This document shows, piece by piece, positions 34,205 through 43,124 of a stretch of 64,000 nucleotides of DNA. Source of the DNA: an uncultured Pelagibacteraceae bacterium. GTDB taxonomy: Bacteria; Pseudomonadota; Alphaproteobacteria; Pelagibacterales; Pelagibacteraceae. Every line of letters starts with the position of its first letter. Position 1 is the first letter of the stretch. The DNA lies in the NCBI GenBank assembly GCA_902527215.1, contig CABZOF010000002.1:310001-374000 (forward strand), written 5' to 3'. Below the pieces are notes generated by a model, which had not been told where the DNA came from, ran no database searches, and saw only the letters and a program-made list of their open reading frames with translations. A program made the position numbers and the translations under genes.

Positions 34205-35488
34205 ATGGAAAGTATTATTTTACTCGTAGTACTCCTTTTTCTAATTTTATTAGGAGCTCCTATTGGTTTTATATTAATACTGATACCATTTGTTTATATT
34301 CTACTAACAGATGCTGTTCCTCTTGTTTTAATACCTAGTCAAATGTTTACAGCGATTGATTCAGTTCCATTGACCGCGATAGCATTCTTTATGTTAACGG
34401 GAGAATTAATGACAAGTGCTACGATTACAGATCGTTTAGTTGCTTTGAGCAGGGCGTTAATTGGACGAATAAGAGGAGGTTTAGCTCAAGTTAATGTACT
34501 TGTGAGTATGTTTTTTGCTGGCATGAATGGCTCTGTCGTAGCAGATACAGCTACAGTCGGTGCATTAGTTTTACCAGCAATGAAGAAGGCAGGATATCCT
34601 GCTGCATTTTCAGCAGCAGTTACAGGAGTAAGTTCCACTATAGGAGGTATCATTCCACCTAGTATCATGATGATTGTACTTGCTAACGCAACTGAGATTT
34701 CGATTGCATCTTTATTTGCAGCTGGAATTGTTCCAGGTATCTTAATTGGAGTTGTGATAATGGTAATCAATCATTACTTCGCAGTTAAACATAACTTTGA
34801 GCGAAGCGATCAACCATTCTCGGTACGTCGAGCCGGTAAAGAATTATATCGATCTTCATTTGCCCTTTTGATACCTTTAGTTTTAGTGGGTTCAGTAATG
34901 GGAGGTGTTGCATCGGTTGTTGAAGCTGGAGCCATCACCGCTTTAGTTGCTTTATTTACAGGTGTATTTGTTTATCGAACTATCAAATGGAAAGATTGTA
35001 CCGATGCTTTTCGTCGGGCATTCCGTAACTCTGCAATGGTTTTTATTATAATAGCTGCTTCAGGACCATTCAGTTGGTTACTTACTTCTCTTGGTGCAAT
35101 TGGTGATCTCGAGACCTGGCTGTTAGGATTAGCAGGTTCCCCTATATTATTTATTTTAGCTTTGATATTATTCATTTTTCTTCTTGGTACGGTAATGGAT
35201 TCAGCAGTTAACATTATTATTGTTGGCCCAGTGCTTGTGAATGTTATGTCTCAAGCTGGCTTTCCAGAGGTACAAGCAGCTATGGTTGTAATAGTTGGTT
35301 TCTTAATAGGATCAGTAACACCACCAGTTGGTGTTGCTTATTTTACCTCTGCAACAATTGCACAGGTCCGTCTTGAAAAAGTTGCTATTGCTTTGATTCC
35401 TTATCTAATTGGATTATTTTTACTTTTATTTTTTATTCTTGTTGTGCCAGAATTAACAATGTTCCTTCCAAACTTACTAAGTAATTAA
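34205..35488 (+). CDS. dctM: TRAP transporter large permease
   Basis: 427 aa, about 12 membrane helices. The DctM motifs are GMNGSVVADTATVGALVLPA near 102-121, TIGGIIPPSIMMIVLA near 145-160 and GSVTPPVGVAYFTS near 371-384. It forms the sodium-driven channel of the tripartite system. It is followed 4 nt later by the small permease gene; the order P-M-Q differs from the common P-Q-M. Confidence 0.93.
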   Translation: MESIILLVVLLFLILLGAPIGFILILIPFVYILLTDAVPLVLIPSQMFTAIDSVPLTAIAFFMLTGELMTSATITDRLVALSRALIGRIRGGLAQVNVLVSMFFAGMNGSVVADTATVGALVLPAMKKAGYPAAFSAAVTGVSSTIGGIIPPSIMMIVLANATEISIASLFAAGIVPGILIGVVIMVINHYFAVKHNFERSDQPFSVRRAGKELYRSSFALLIPLVLVGSVMGGVASVVEAGAITALVALFTGVFVYRTIKWKDCTDAFRRAFRNSAMVFIIIAASGPFSWLLTSLGAIGDLETWLLGLAGSPILFILALILFIFLLGTVMDSAVNIIIVGPVLVNVMSQAGFPEVQAAMVVIVGFLIGSVTPPVGVAYFTSATIAQVRLEKVAIALIPYLIGLFLLLFFILVVPELTMFLPNLLSN

Positions 35489-35492
35489 TGAA

Positions 35493-36002
35493 ATGTTAAA
35501 ATTTTTAAATAATATTGACCGTTTTATCCATCGTATGTTGGAAGCTATGTGCTCACTTTTGTTGGCTGCTATGGTTGGTTTCACTCTTTATAATGTTACA
35601 ATGAGATATGTTTTTAACAACCCTCCTGTTTGGGGTGATTTGTTAACAGTTTTGAGTAATATTTGGTTGATGTTTATTGCACTTTCTCTGACGGCCAGAG
35701 ATAATGAACATGTAGCTTTAAATTTAATTTATGAAAAATTACCAGAAAGAGTTTCTTTATACATCCGCCAATTCTGGAAAATTATGATTATGATAATTGG
35801 TGTAGTCTTAATTATTTATGGAATTGAACTTGTAGAGGGTATGCGAGGGAAGTATTGGGAGATGTGGTATTTTGAAATTAGTATGCAAGGTATTGAGTTC
35901 AAAGAGAATTACATGCCAAAAAAATATGCAGTTGCAATCCTACCGTTAGCTGGATTTTTCACGACCATTGGTGCAGCTATAAGTTTTTTGAAGAAAGTGT
36001 AG
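35493..36002 (+). CDS. dctQ: TRAP transporter small permease
   Basis: 169 aa with four membrane helices, the DctQ layout (FTLYNVTMRYVFNNPPVWGD near 31-50, then ALSLTARDNEHVALNLIYEK). It pairs with DctM in the inner membrane. It has a longer last loop (near 115-140, rich in Glu and Trp) than most relatives. It ends the TRAP operon. Confidence 0.9.
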   Translation: MLKFLNNIDRFIHRMLEAMCSLLLAAMVGFTLYNVTMRYVFNNPPVWGDLLTVLSNIWLMFIALSLTARDNEHVALNLIYEKLPERVSLYIRQFWKIMIMIIGVVLIIYGIELVEGMRGKYWEMWYFEISMQGIEFKENYMPKKYAVAILPLAGFFTTIGAAISFLKKV

Positions 36003-36128
36003 AAAAAGTAAATTAAATTTTTTTTACAACCTACACTTTAATATCAATTTTTAATCTAATAAAAATAAGGATTCCAAAAACTTTAATTAATATACTATTA
36101 TGTTACAGTTTGTCACAGGAGTATATAG

Positions 36129-36821
36129 ATGAGATATACAATACTTGATAAAATATTAATCATCAAGTTATTAAATTTATTTTTATTAATATTTTATATT
36201 AATTTATCATCATTACAGGCAGATGAAAAAAAAGATAAAGACGAAAAAGATTGTCTCTATTGCAAAAAATATGAAACTTTAAAAGAATGGCCTCAAAGCG
36301 AAAGACCAGAAGCTTTTATTTACGAGGAAATTAAATACCCAGAAAAAATGTTTCACGAGTCTATGACTACAAGCAAATTGAGACAAAAAGAAGCTGGTAG
36401 AATGGTGTACAAAAGATTTGTTAAAGGAAAAAGTTCTTTGAACAAATATCAACACCTTATGATTAGAGATATGGCTTATTTTGAGGCTTTATTTAATGAA
36501 ATGTTGAATGATAAAAAAGCAAAAGTTGAAACTTTAGAGGGTATAAAAAAAGGAAGAGAGGCAATGAGAATGAGTTTAAATATTTCTCCAAAAGCAAAAT
36601 CCTCTGAAGCCGTGTTAAAATTTTGGGCTACCGGAAAAATGCTTAAGGCAGCTCATAAAAAAAATAAAAAGAAAAAGAAAAAAAAAGCTAAAATTGATCC
36701 TGAAATTTCAGAGAGAGCTGCAATACTTGCTAATTTAAAAAAACAAATTGCTACGGCAAAAGTTAATGCTCAACGTGCAGCTACTATAGAAGCCCAAAAA
36801 AAAATAGAGGAGTCTAAATAA
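36129..36821 (+). CDS. exported Lys-rich protein, unknown function
   Basis: 230 aa. A hydrophobic signal peptide (about 8-32, ending near LQA-DE) is followed by a charged start with CLYCKK (a Cys-X-X-Cys), a helical middle and a very basic end: KKNKKKKKKKAK near 178-189 and a coiled-coil-like tail. The Lys run is encoded by an A-rich tract (36656-36690) that could slip. I recognise no family. Its stop overlaps the ATG of the 816-aa repeat protein (TAATG), so both are translated together and may interact; the basic end could hold an acidic surface partner. Confidence 0.7.
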   Translation: MRYTILDKILIIKLLNLFLLIFYINLSSLQADEKKDKDEKDCLYCKKYETLKEWPQSERPEAFIYEEIKYPEKMFHESMTTSKLRQKEAGRMVYKRFVKGKSSLNKYQHLMIRDMAYFEALFNEMLNDKKAKVETLEGIKKGREAMRMSLNISPKAKSSEAVLKFWATGKMLKAAHKKNKKKKKKKAKIDPEISERAAILANLKKQIATAKVNAQRAATIEAQKKIEESK

Positions 36822-39271
36822 TGATATTTAAATTTTTTTTAGTATTTTTTATATTTTTAAATATTTTTGCAAAAGCAAATGATATTTCCTCAATGTCAAA
36901 TATTTCAGAAGCTGCAGGAAGTTCAGCTCAAGCTGCTGCTGACCAATTAGCATCAGATGCGGATAAGGTAGTGAAAAATATTGCTGGTGCAACCGATACA
37001 CTTGGTGATGCAAAATCAGAAATTGGTAAAGCATTAGATGTCTCAATATCTCAAGCAGAAACAGCTATGAAATTTGCAGCTGAAAGTTTAGAAAAGGGTG
37101 ACATAACTTCTGCAGTTCAGGCAATGTCTCTTGTTGAGGGAGTCACTGATATGGCACTAGGAGCAATTCCCGATCCTAATGCGCTTGATATGACAGGAAT
37201 TGACTTTGGTAAAGATTTTTCACCTGAGGAAATGGCAGCTTTATCAGGTATAGCGGGTCAAATGGGAGCAGGTAAAGTTATAGCAATGCAAAAAATAGCT
37301 GGCCAAATGAATGCACTAGGTGCAGCAGGTTTTGATGCAAAAGGTATGATGGGATCTCTTGATGCTCAAGGTATTGGATTGGGTACAGCGATGGAGGGAT
37401 TATCAAAGGCAGGTATGGTTGATATGGAATCAATTACTGGAGCAACAAAATTTGATATTGAAAACTTTGATGCAGGAAATTTTGCATCAATGAATGTTGC
37501 TGAAATGGGAATGAACCCAGCAATGATGGTTGGTGCCTTAGAAGCCTTACCAGTTGGTGCAGCAACTGCAGCTTTAGAAACTTTAGCTGCAAACCCTGAG
37601 GCAATGGGAAAAATGGGAACAATGACTGGCGCTATAGTTGCTACTATGAGCGAAAAAGGAATGGGAGCTGAAATGATGAAAAACATGGAGGCTAATATTG
37701 GATTAGAAAATATGGCAGGAATGGCAGACGGAATGAAAGGCATGCAAGGAATGGAGGAAATTGGAAAAGCAATGTCTGAAATGGGTATGGAAAATATGGC
37801 ACAAACTTTATCCACCGCTTTTGCAAATCCTGAAGTTGGTGTTGTAGGTGCAATGTCAGGAACTGTAGGTATGATTAGTCAGGCTATTTCAGGCAAACAA
37901 CCATCAGCAAAAACAGCAGTACAACAAGGAACTGAAATGAAAGGTTCATTTGTTGAAAAAATGGGAGAAGCTGGACCTAAGGCTATTGAAATGCCAGAAG
38001 ACATAAGCGAGTCTGGTATGATGATGGGTGCAATGGTTATGGCTAAACCATCATTAGCAGGAGGACTGCCAGGAGCAATGGCACCACCAGAAGGCATGAC
38101 TGCAGAAGCAATGGGGAGTATAATAAAAGGTGATACACCATCAGGAGAGATGATGATGGGAGATGTTATGCAAAATATGGGAAAAGCTGAAATGGGTGAA
38201 GCAATGGCTGATATGACAGGAATGGAAATTGGAACAATGAATAAATTAGGAATTTCAGATATGGCAGCACAGACAGGTTTGACGCCAGGAATGGTTGCAA
38301 GTATGGGTGCTGCAGGAATGGCAGGCATGGATATTACCTCAGTAATGTCTGCTAATGTTGCTGGACTAGGAAGTAAAGCAGTTAAAGGAATAGCTGATAT
38401 GGCAAAAGGCGGAAATATGTCTAATGGATTGATGGGTGATATGATGGAAGTAGGTTTAGTAAATCAAGGCACAATGGCTGCAATGGGAGCTGAGGGAATG
38501 AAAGGTTTGAGTGGTGCCATGGGAATGGAAGGTGGCGATATGGGATTAGCAGCAATGAGTGGAGGAATGCTGGGAATGGGTGAAATGGATTTGAATGCTG
38601 AGATTAATCCAGATATGGCTAAGAGTATGGGAATAGTTGGAGGTCCAGATGGAGCAAAATTAGGCGACATAATGGGAGGAGCCAAAGGAATAGATGGATC
38701 GATGAAAGGTGGAATGAATTTAGGACAGGTTTCTGCAGCTATGGGAACAGGTATGGACCCTGGATCTGCTATGGGTTCAGTAGCAGGAGCAGCAATAGCT
38801 GCGAATGAAACAGGAGCAGGTTTAGCAGGCGCTGCAATGGGTTCTGCAATGGCAGCTCAAGGTGCTGCAGCATCAGCTATGGGTTCTCACGCAATCGGAG
38901 GCGCCATGGGAGTTGGTGGTATGGAAAAAGGCGCCATGGGAGAAGCTATGGGTGGAGCCATGAAAGAAGGAATGGGCGGCGCTATGGGCGGCGCAATGGC
39001 TGGAGCTATGGCAGGACAAGCTGGTGGAGCCATGGGCGGAGCAATAGGTGACATGGGTGGAGCTATGGGTCAACCAGGCGAGCCTGGAGGAATGATGGGC
39101 GAAATGGGTGGCGCTATGGGCGACATGGGTGGCGCTATGGGCAACATTGGTGGAGCTGTTGAGGGAGCAATGGGCCAACCAGGTGCACCAGGAAATCCTG
39201 GTCAACCAGGTCAACCAGGTGAACCAGGTCAACCAGGAGAACCTGGCCCAGGACCAGGAGATCCAAAATAA
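36821..39271 (+). CDS. exported Met/Gly/Ala-rich repeat protein with collagen-like tail
   Basis: 816 aa. A signal peptide (about 1-19, FAKA-ND) is followed by an Ala-rich helical part, then a long low-complexity region built on short Gly-Met-Ala-Glu units. By my count about 110 residues are Met (near 14%); I find no Cys, Trp, Tyr or Arg and one His. From about 690 the pattern becomes GGAMG repeats, and the last 32 residues (785-816) are collagen-like: eight Gly-X-Pro triplets and GPGPGDPK. It is probably an extracellular or surface polymer. No homologous family is known to me. Confidence 0.8.
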   Translation: MIFKFFLVFFIFLNIFAKANDISSMSNISEAAGSSAQAAADQLASDADKVVKNIAGATDTLGDAKSEIGKALDVSISQAETAMKFAAESLEKGDITSAVQAMSLVEGVTDMALGAIPDPNALDMTGIDFGKDFSPEEMAALSGIAGQMGAGKVIAMQKIAGQMNALGAAGFDAKGMMGSLDAQGIGLGTAMEGLSKAGMVDMESITGATKFDIENFDAGNFASMNVAEMGMNPAMMVGALEALPVGAATAALETLAANPEAMGKMGTMTGAIVATMSEKGMGAEMMKNMEANIGLENMAGMADGMKGMQGMEEIGKAMSEMGMENMAQTLSTAFANPEVGVVGAMSGTVGMISQAISGKQPSAKTAVQQGTEMKGSFVEKMGEAGPKAIEMPEDISESGMMMGAMVMAKPSLAGGLPGAMAPPEGMTAEAMGSIIKGDTPSGEMMMGDVMQNMGKAEMGEAMADMTGMEIGTMNKLGISDMAAQTGLTPGMVASMGAAGMAGMDITSVMSANVAGLGSKAVKGIADMAKGGNMSNGLMGDMMEVGLVNQGTMAAMGAEGMKGLSGAMGMEGGDMGLAAMSGGMLGMGEMDLNAEINPDMAKSMGIVGGPDGAKLGDIMGGAKGIDGSMKGGMNLGQVSAAMGTGMDPGSAMGSVAGAAIAANETGAGLAGAAMGSAMAAQGAAASAMGSHAIGGAMGVGGMEKGAMGEAMGGAMKEGMGGAMGGAMAGAMAGQAGGAMGGAIGDMGGAMGQPGEPGGMMGEMGGAMGDMGGAMGNIGGAVEGAMGQPGAPGNPGQPGQPGEPGQPGEPGPGPGDPK
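38905..39262 (+). repeat. in-gene DNA repeats (GGAMG units and Gly-X-Pro triplets)
   Basis: The 3' end of the 816-aa gene is made of short direct repeats. GGTGGCGCTATGGGC occurs twice 18 nt apart near 39109-39141, with several diverged copies before it. From 39173 come nine-base units such as GGTCAACCA and GGTGAACCA. G+C is clearly above the surroundings. Such repeats can gain or lose units by slippage. Confidence 0.75.
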
Positions 39272-39291
39272 TACTTTTGAACTTATATTTA

Positions 39292-40311
39292 ATGAAATTA
39301 ACAAATTTTTTTTTAATAATTTTTTTTAGTTTTTTTACTTTAATAAATAACTCATCATCACAATCTAGATTTGGTGAACTAACTGAAATGAGAGATAAAA
39401 AAATGAGAGGTAAAGACAATCAATGGGTAAGACCTCATCCAGGTCCTTTTGTTTGGAACAAAATTGAGCAAAAACAAGGAAGCTTTTCTTGGGAAGAAGC
39501 AGATGCTCAAGTTGTTTATGCTCAAGAACATAATCAAACAATAATAGCTACTATTTGGCCATATGCCAATTGGGAGCAAAAATCCTGTAAAAGAAAAAAA
39601 GCAAGAAGTCCTTTTGGAAAGAATTTTACAAAATATCTAAGCAAACCTTGCTCTTTGGATAATTATAAAACTTTTCTTTTAAAATTAGTTGATCGTTATG
39701 ATGGAGATGGAAATAATGATATGCCTGGATTAACCAAAGCAATAAAACATTGGGAGATAATGAATGAACCAGAGTTTAAAATATTTTTTAAAGGTAGTAG
39801 AGAGGATTTTATAGAAATTTTTAACTTTTCTTCAAAAATTATTAAAGACAAACAAAAAGATTCTTTAATAATTATGGCTGGCGCAGCTGGAATGTTTCCA
39901 GAAAATAAAAAGTTTTGGAAATCTGTTTTACCAAAAATAAAAGATAATTTTGATATTGCAAACATTCACCATATTACACCACCAGAAGGAAAATGTGATA
40001 AAGATATGTGGGTTGGTGATTTTTCAAAATTACTTAATGAATTAGATATTCAAAAACCTATTTGGGTTACCGAAGCTATGGTAGGAAAATGTAAAGTATT
40101 ATCTTTATATATAAATGCTTTTGGTAGTGGAGCAGATCTAATAATCGATGTGGGTGTAAATGCGCCAGGAATAAAAATGAGCAAAAAGAGTAGAAAAAAG
40201 CTAAATGAATTTATTAATGATTATGATGGTTTTCAAACAATAAAAATATTATCTGACAACAAAGCTGAATTTACTTATGAAGATGGTTCAGTAAAATCTT
40301 TAGAATTTTAG
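39292..40311 (+). CDS. exported clan-A glycoside hydrolase-like protein
   Basis: 339 aa from the ATG at 39292 (an in-frame TTG 15 nt upstream is less likely). A signal peptide covers about 1-25. The TIM-barrel signs of clan GH-A are present: HWEIMNEPEF with the acid/base E159, and the probable nucleophile E261 in IWVTEAMVG. It is nearest in look to GH39/GH5-type enzymes (FSWEEADAQVVYAQ, TIWPYANWE). Its gene follows the collagen-like protein by 20 nt and may be cotranscribed. The polysaccharide substrate is unknown. Confidence 0.78.
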   Translation: MKLTNFFLIIFFSFFTLINNSSSQSRFGELTEMRDKKMRGKDNQWVRPHPGPFVWNKIEQKQGSFSWEEADAQVVYAQEHNQTIIATIWPYANWEQKSCKRKKARSPFGKNFTKYLSKPCSLDNYKTFLLKLVDRYDGDGNNDMPGLTKAIKHWEIMNEPEFKIFFKGSREDFIEIFNFSSKIIKDKQKDSLIIMAGAAGMFPENKKFWKSVLPKIKDNFDIANIHHITPPEGKCDKDMWVGDFSKLLNELDIQKPIWVTEAMVGKCKVLSLYINAFGSGADLIIDVGVNAPGIKMSKKSRKKLNEFINDYDGFQTIKILSDNKAEFTYEDGSVKSLEF

Positions 40312-40317
40312 TTTTAT

Positions 40318-42243
40318 TTATCCTTTTCCCCTCCAAGGAATAGTTTTATCAATTATTTTTCTTAAAGTTATATCAAACAATAATCCTAACATTCCCATAA
40401 TAAAAATTGTTATCCAAATTACTTCATATTGAAAATATTTTTTTGCAACATTCTCAACAAATCCAATACCAGTTGTTCCAGCTAAAAATTCCGCAGCGAC
40501 CAGAGTTCCCCAACACATTCCAACCGCAACTCTTATGCCCGTGAGTATTTCAGGTAAAGAATTTGGAAATATCACATGTCGAAGTATTTGTCTTTTTGAG
40601 GCACCTAATGAGTGAGCAGCATGAATTTTAGATAGTTGCGTTCCTGATGCACCAGCCCTTGCTGAAATAATCATAATTGATAGTGAAACCATGAATAATA
40701 AAAATACTTTTCCAGTATTATCAATTCCTAGTACCGATATTATAAGTGGAGCCCAAGCAAGTGGAGGCACTGGTCTATATAGTTCAATTAAAGGATCAAA
40801 GAAACCTTTAGCAAATCGGTTTAGACCCATAAACAAACCTAAGGGTACACCTATAATTATTCCAAAAACTAATCCTAAAAATACTCTTAAGAACGAGTCC
40901 CAGATATGGCCATAAGGAACAGGTATCTTAAATAATTTAAAATCACCCGTAACAATTTTTAATATTTTTCCTTTAAAGTTTTCTTTAACAATTCCTTCAC
41001 TTGTATGAACTGGGTATTCACCAGGTAAAATATCAGCAATCCAATCTGGTAAAATAAATCCAACAATTGAGCTTACATCTATCATTTCTATCCAAAGAAG
41101 TGGGATATTTTTGTATCCAACACTTGGATTAGACATTAGGATAAATTTATTTAATGTATCTGACGGTTTAGGTAACCATCTACCAGAACCCTGTTCTGAG
41201 CAACTCGGTCCACTAGCAACAATTGTTCCAGCTGGAAATAGCAGAATATCAATTAATCTTAGGCCAGCTTGCTCAATTTCCTGAAGGTTATCAAATTCAA
41301 TAATTGCTTCTTGCATTTCATTAAGAGCGCTCGGTGGATAAATACTTGCAAACTCTATTCTTCTTGCAATTTTAATAATATTTTTTGCATAATCTGATGC
41401 AATCTCTTCAGCGTCATCTAGATTTTTTCTATAAGCTTTGACTTCATCTTTTAATTGTTTTATGGAATTTTTGAACTGCGGATTATGATTTCTTAATTTA
41501 AAAAATTTATCATTTATGACTTTAAGTTCCTCAGCTGCTGCTTGAAATTTCAATCCTTTGGCTGTTTCAGCAACAAATGGGATTTCTATAGTATTTTCTA
41601 TTGATCCTGTTCCAGATCTTTCTGTAATTATACCCCATTCACCCTGTTCCGAAATTGCTTTAAGTCTATCATTTTTTTGATCATTAGTTTCAAATGGATA
41701 ATCTTGCTTTTTAAAGTTAGAACTTAAAAGTCTTATTTCTTTAGTCATCTCATCAATTTTTATTTTTGTATCCATTTCAATCAAACCTTCATTTGTTAAA
41801 AGGGGTATTAATTGTTTAGTCTTGCTTATAAAGCCAATTAAAATAGTTTTTTGCTGACTACTTAAATCTTGAGAATTTTGTATTTCAGAGGTAATTTTTT
41901 TCAGATTTTTGTTCTCGATTTTAATAATGGAAGTACTTTTAAATTCTCTTTCTTCGATAGGAAATTGATATTTTAATCCTAACAATGATTCATTAATTTT
42001 TGCAACTTGACATAATTCATTTGCAGATTTTGGATAAAAACCTTTTGCAATATCCCATGAATAATAAAGCCAAACTAATAATATTGCAGTACTACCAACT
42101 ATAACCCAATGAGTTCCGCCCTTAGCTCTTTCTGGATTACCAAATACTGCATCAACTTTTTCAGTTTGAATAAGTCTTCTCCCATAAAGAATACAGCCAA
42201 TTATAGATACAAAAATTAGTATTGTTATTATTTGAGTTAACAT
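40318..42243 (-). CDS. tauC: taurine/sulfonate-type ABC permease with large insertion
   Basis: 641 aa, more than twice the ~270 aa of usual TauC/SsuC. The permease proper is the last ~240 residues (IWDSFLRVFLGLVFGIIIGV, then the EAA loop AAHSLGASKRQILRHVIFPN). Before it are two membrane helices (near 5-20 and 48-65) and about 330 hydrophilic residues with long charged helices (near 100-320), probably periplasmic, and a CSEQGSGRWLPKP segment near 370. It overlaps nothing but starts directly after the tauB stop. Function follows from the tauAB neighbours. Confidence 0.85.
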   Translation of the reverse strand: MLTQIITILIFVSIIGCILYGRRLIQTEKVDAVFGNPERAKGGTHWVIVGSTAILLVWLYYSWDIAKGFYPKSANELCQVAKINESLLGLKYQFPIEEREFKSTSIIKIENKNLKKITSEIQNSQDLSSQQKTILIGFISKTKQLIPLLTNEGLIEMDTKIKIDEMTKEIRLLSSNFKKQDYPFETNDQKNDRLKAISEQGEWGIITERSGTGSIENTIEIPFVAETAKGLKFQAAAEELKVINDKFFKLRNHNPQFKNSIKQLKDEVKAYRKNLDDAEEIASDYAKNIIKIARRIEFASIYPPSALNEMQEAIIEFDNLQEIEQAGLRLIDILLFPAGTIVASGPSCSEQGSGRWLPKPSDTLNKFILMSNPSVGYKNIPLLWIEMIDVSSIVGFILPDWIADILPGEYPVHTSEGIVKENFKGKILKIVTGDFKLFKIPVPYGHIWDSFLRVFLGLVFGIIIGVPLGLFMGLNRFAKGFFDPLIELYRPVPPLAWAPLIISVLGIDNTGKVFLLFMVSLSIMIISARAGASGTQLSKIHAAHSLGASKRQILRHVIFPNSLPEILTGIRVAVGMCWGTLVAAEFLAGTTGIGFVENVAKKYFQYEVIWITIFIMGMLGLLFDITLRKIIDKTIPWRGKG

Positions 42244-43041
42244 TTAATTTTCTTTACCCATTATTTCTTCTTCCATGTTCCAAATCATGGATAATATTTC
42301 CTCACGTTTAGATGAAAATTCTTTATTCTTTTTAATTTCTCTTAAATCTTCTTTTAAACCCATTTCCGCAAAAGGAAGATTGTACTCTTTATGTATCCTG
42401 CCCGGTCTTGGCGCCATTACATATAATCTTTCACCAAGCAGCAATGCCTCCTCTACTGAGTGAGTAATTAATATAATTGTTTTTCCTGTTTCTTTCCAAA
42501 TCTTAAGAACTAAAGATTGCATTTTTTCTCTAGTTAATGCGTCTAGTGCACCTAATGGCTCGTCCATTAATATTAAATCTGGATCATTTATCAGGCATCT
42601 TGCAAGCGCAACTCTCTGCTGCATTCCACCTGATAATTGGTATGTTGGAGTGTTACCAAAACCTTTTAATCCAACAATTTCTAGCCATTCATCAACTTTT
42701 TTAGCTGTTTTAATTGGATCTTCTTTTTTCATCCTTAGACCAAAATCAACATTTTCAGCAACTGTTAACCATTCAAATAAAGCTCCCTGCTGAAATACCA
42801 TTCCTCGTTCTACACCAGGACCATTAATTTCATTTCCACCAAGAACAATAGAGCCAGACGTCGGTCTTAAAAATCCTGCAGCTATATTTAAGAGTGTGGT
42901 TTTCCCACAACCTGACGGGCCTAGGACTGTAAGCAGTTCACCTTTTTTAAGAGTGAAACTTATGTCTTTTAGAGCATGAACAGTCTCACCTTTTGGTGTT
43001 TTAAAGATCATGTTCAGATCTTGGGAAACTAAGTCACTCAT
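42244..43041 (-). CDS. tauB: taurine/sulfonate-type ABC transporter ATP-binding protein
   Basis: 265 aa of the NitT/TauT family. Walker A GPSGCGKTT, signature LSGGMQQR, Walker B LILMDEPLGALD and ITHSVEEA are intact. The length and C-terminus (YVMAPRPGRIHKEYNLPFAE) are typical for TauB/SsuB. It lies between the binding-protein gene (84-nt gap with a hairpin) and the permease gene (no gap). It powers import of taurine or a related sulfonate. Confidence 0.9.
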   Translation of the reverse strand: MSDLVSQDLNMIFKTPKGETVHALKDISFTLKKGELLTVLGPSGCGKTTLLNIAAGFLRPTSGSIVLGGNEINGPGVERGMVFQQGALFEWLTVAENVDFGLRMKKEDPIKTAKKVDEWLEIVGLKGFGNTPTYQLSGGMQQRVALARCLINDPDLILMDEPLGALDALTREKMQSLVLKIWKETGKTIILITHSVEEALLLGERLYVMAPRPGRIHKEYNLPFAEMGLKEDLREIKKNKEFSSKREEILSMIWNMEEEIMGKEN

Positions 43042-43074
43042 ATATTAACTTTATATAAATATTTTGTTAAAAAA

Positions 43075-43104
43075 AATAGGCGCTAATTTTAGTTAGCGCC
43101 TATT
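43075..43104 (-). terminator. hairpin with T tract between tauA and tauB
   Basis: A perfect 12-bp stem (43075-43086 with 43093-43104) and a 6-nt loop, followed on the minus strand by a run of T. It is the most terminator-like of the four transporter hairpins in this window and should lower tauB and tauC relative to tauA. Confidence 0.75.
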
Positions 43105-43124
43105 AAATATTTTTACTCTTTAAA

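Noticed and set aside
34486..34770. Minus-strand ORF opposite dctM (also 34972-35214)
   Set aside because: Antisense shadow of a strongly conserved membrane protein gene; no ribosome binding site or family match.
37774..37785. Further CCCATTTYRRRC match (minus strand) inside the 816-aa gene
   Set aside because: It comes from common codons (Ser-Glu-Met-Gly) in a repetitive coding region, so I do not count it as a site.
37366..38685. Long open frames on the minus strand (37366-37815, 37879-38328, 38464-38685)
   Set aside because: They are shadows of the biased codons of the Met/Gly/Ala-rich gene; their translations are Pro/Ile/Ala-rich without start signals.
38905..39262. CRISPR-like or satellite repeat array
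   Set aside because: The repeats are in frame, code for Gly-rich and Gly-X-Pro units and have no unique spacers.
39108..39419. Plus-frame ORF at 39108 and minus frames at 38873 and 39135 over the collagen-like end
   Set aside because: They read the same short DNA repeats in other frames and give low-complexity Trp/Val or His/Ser strings.
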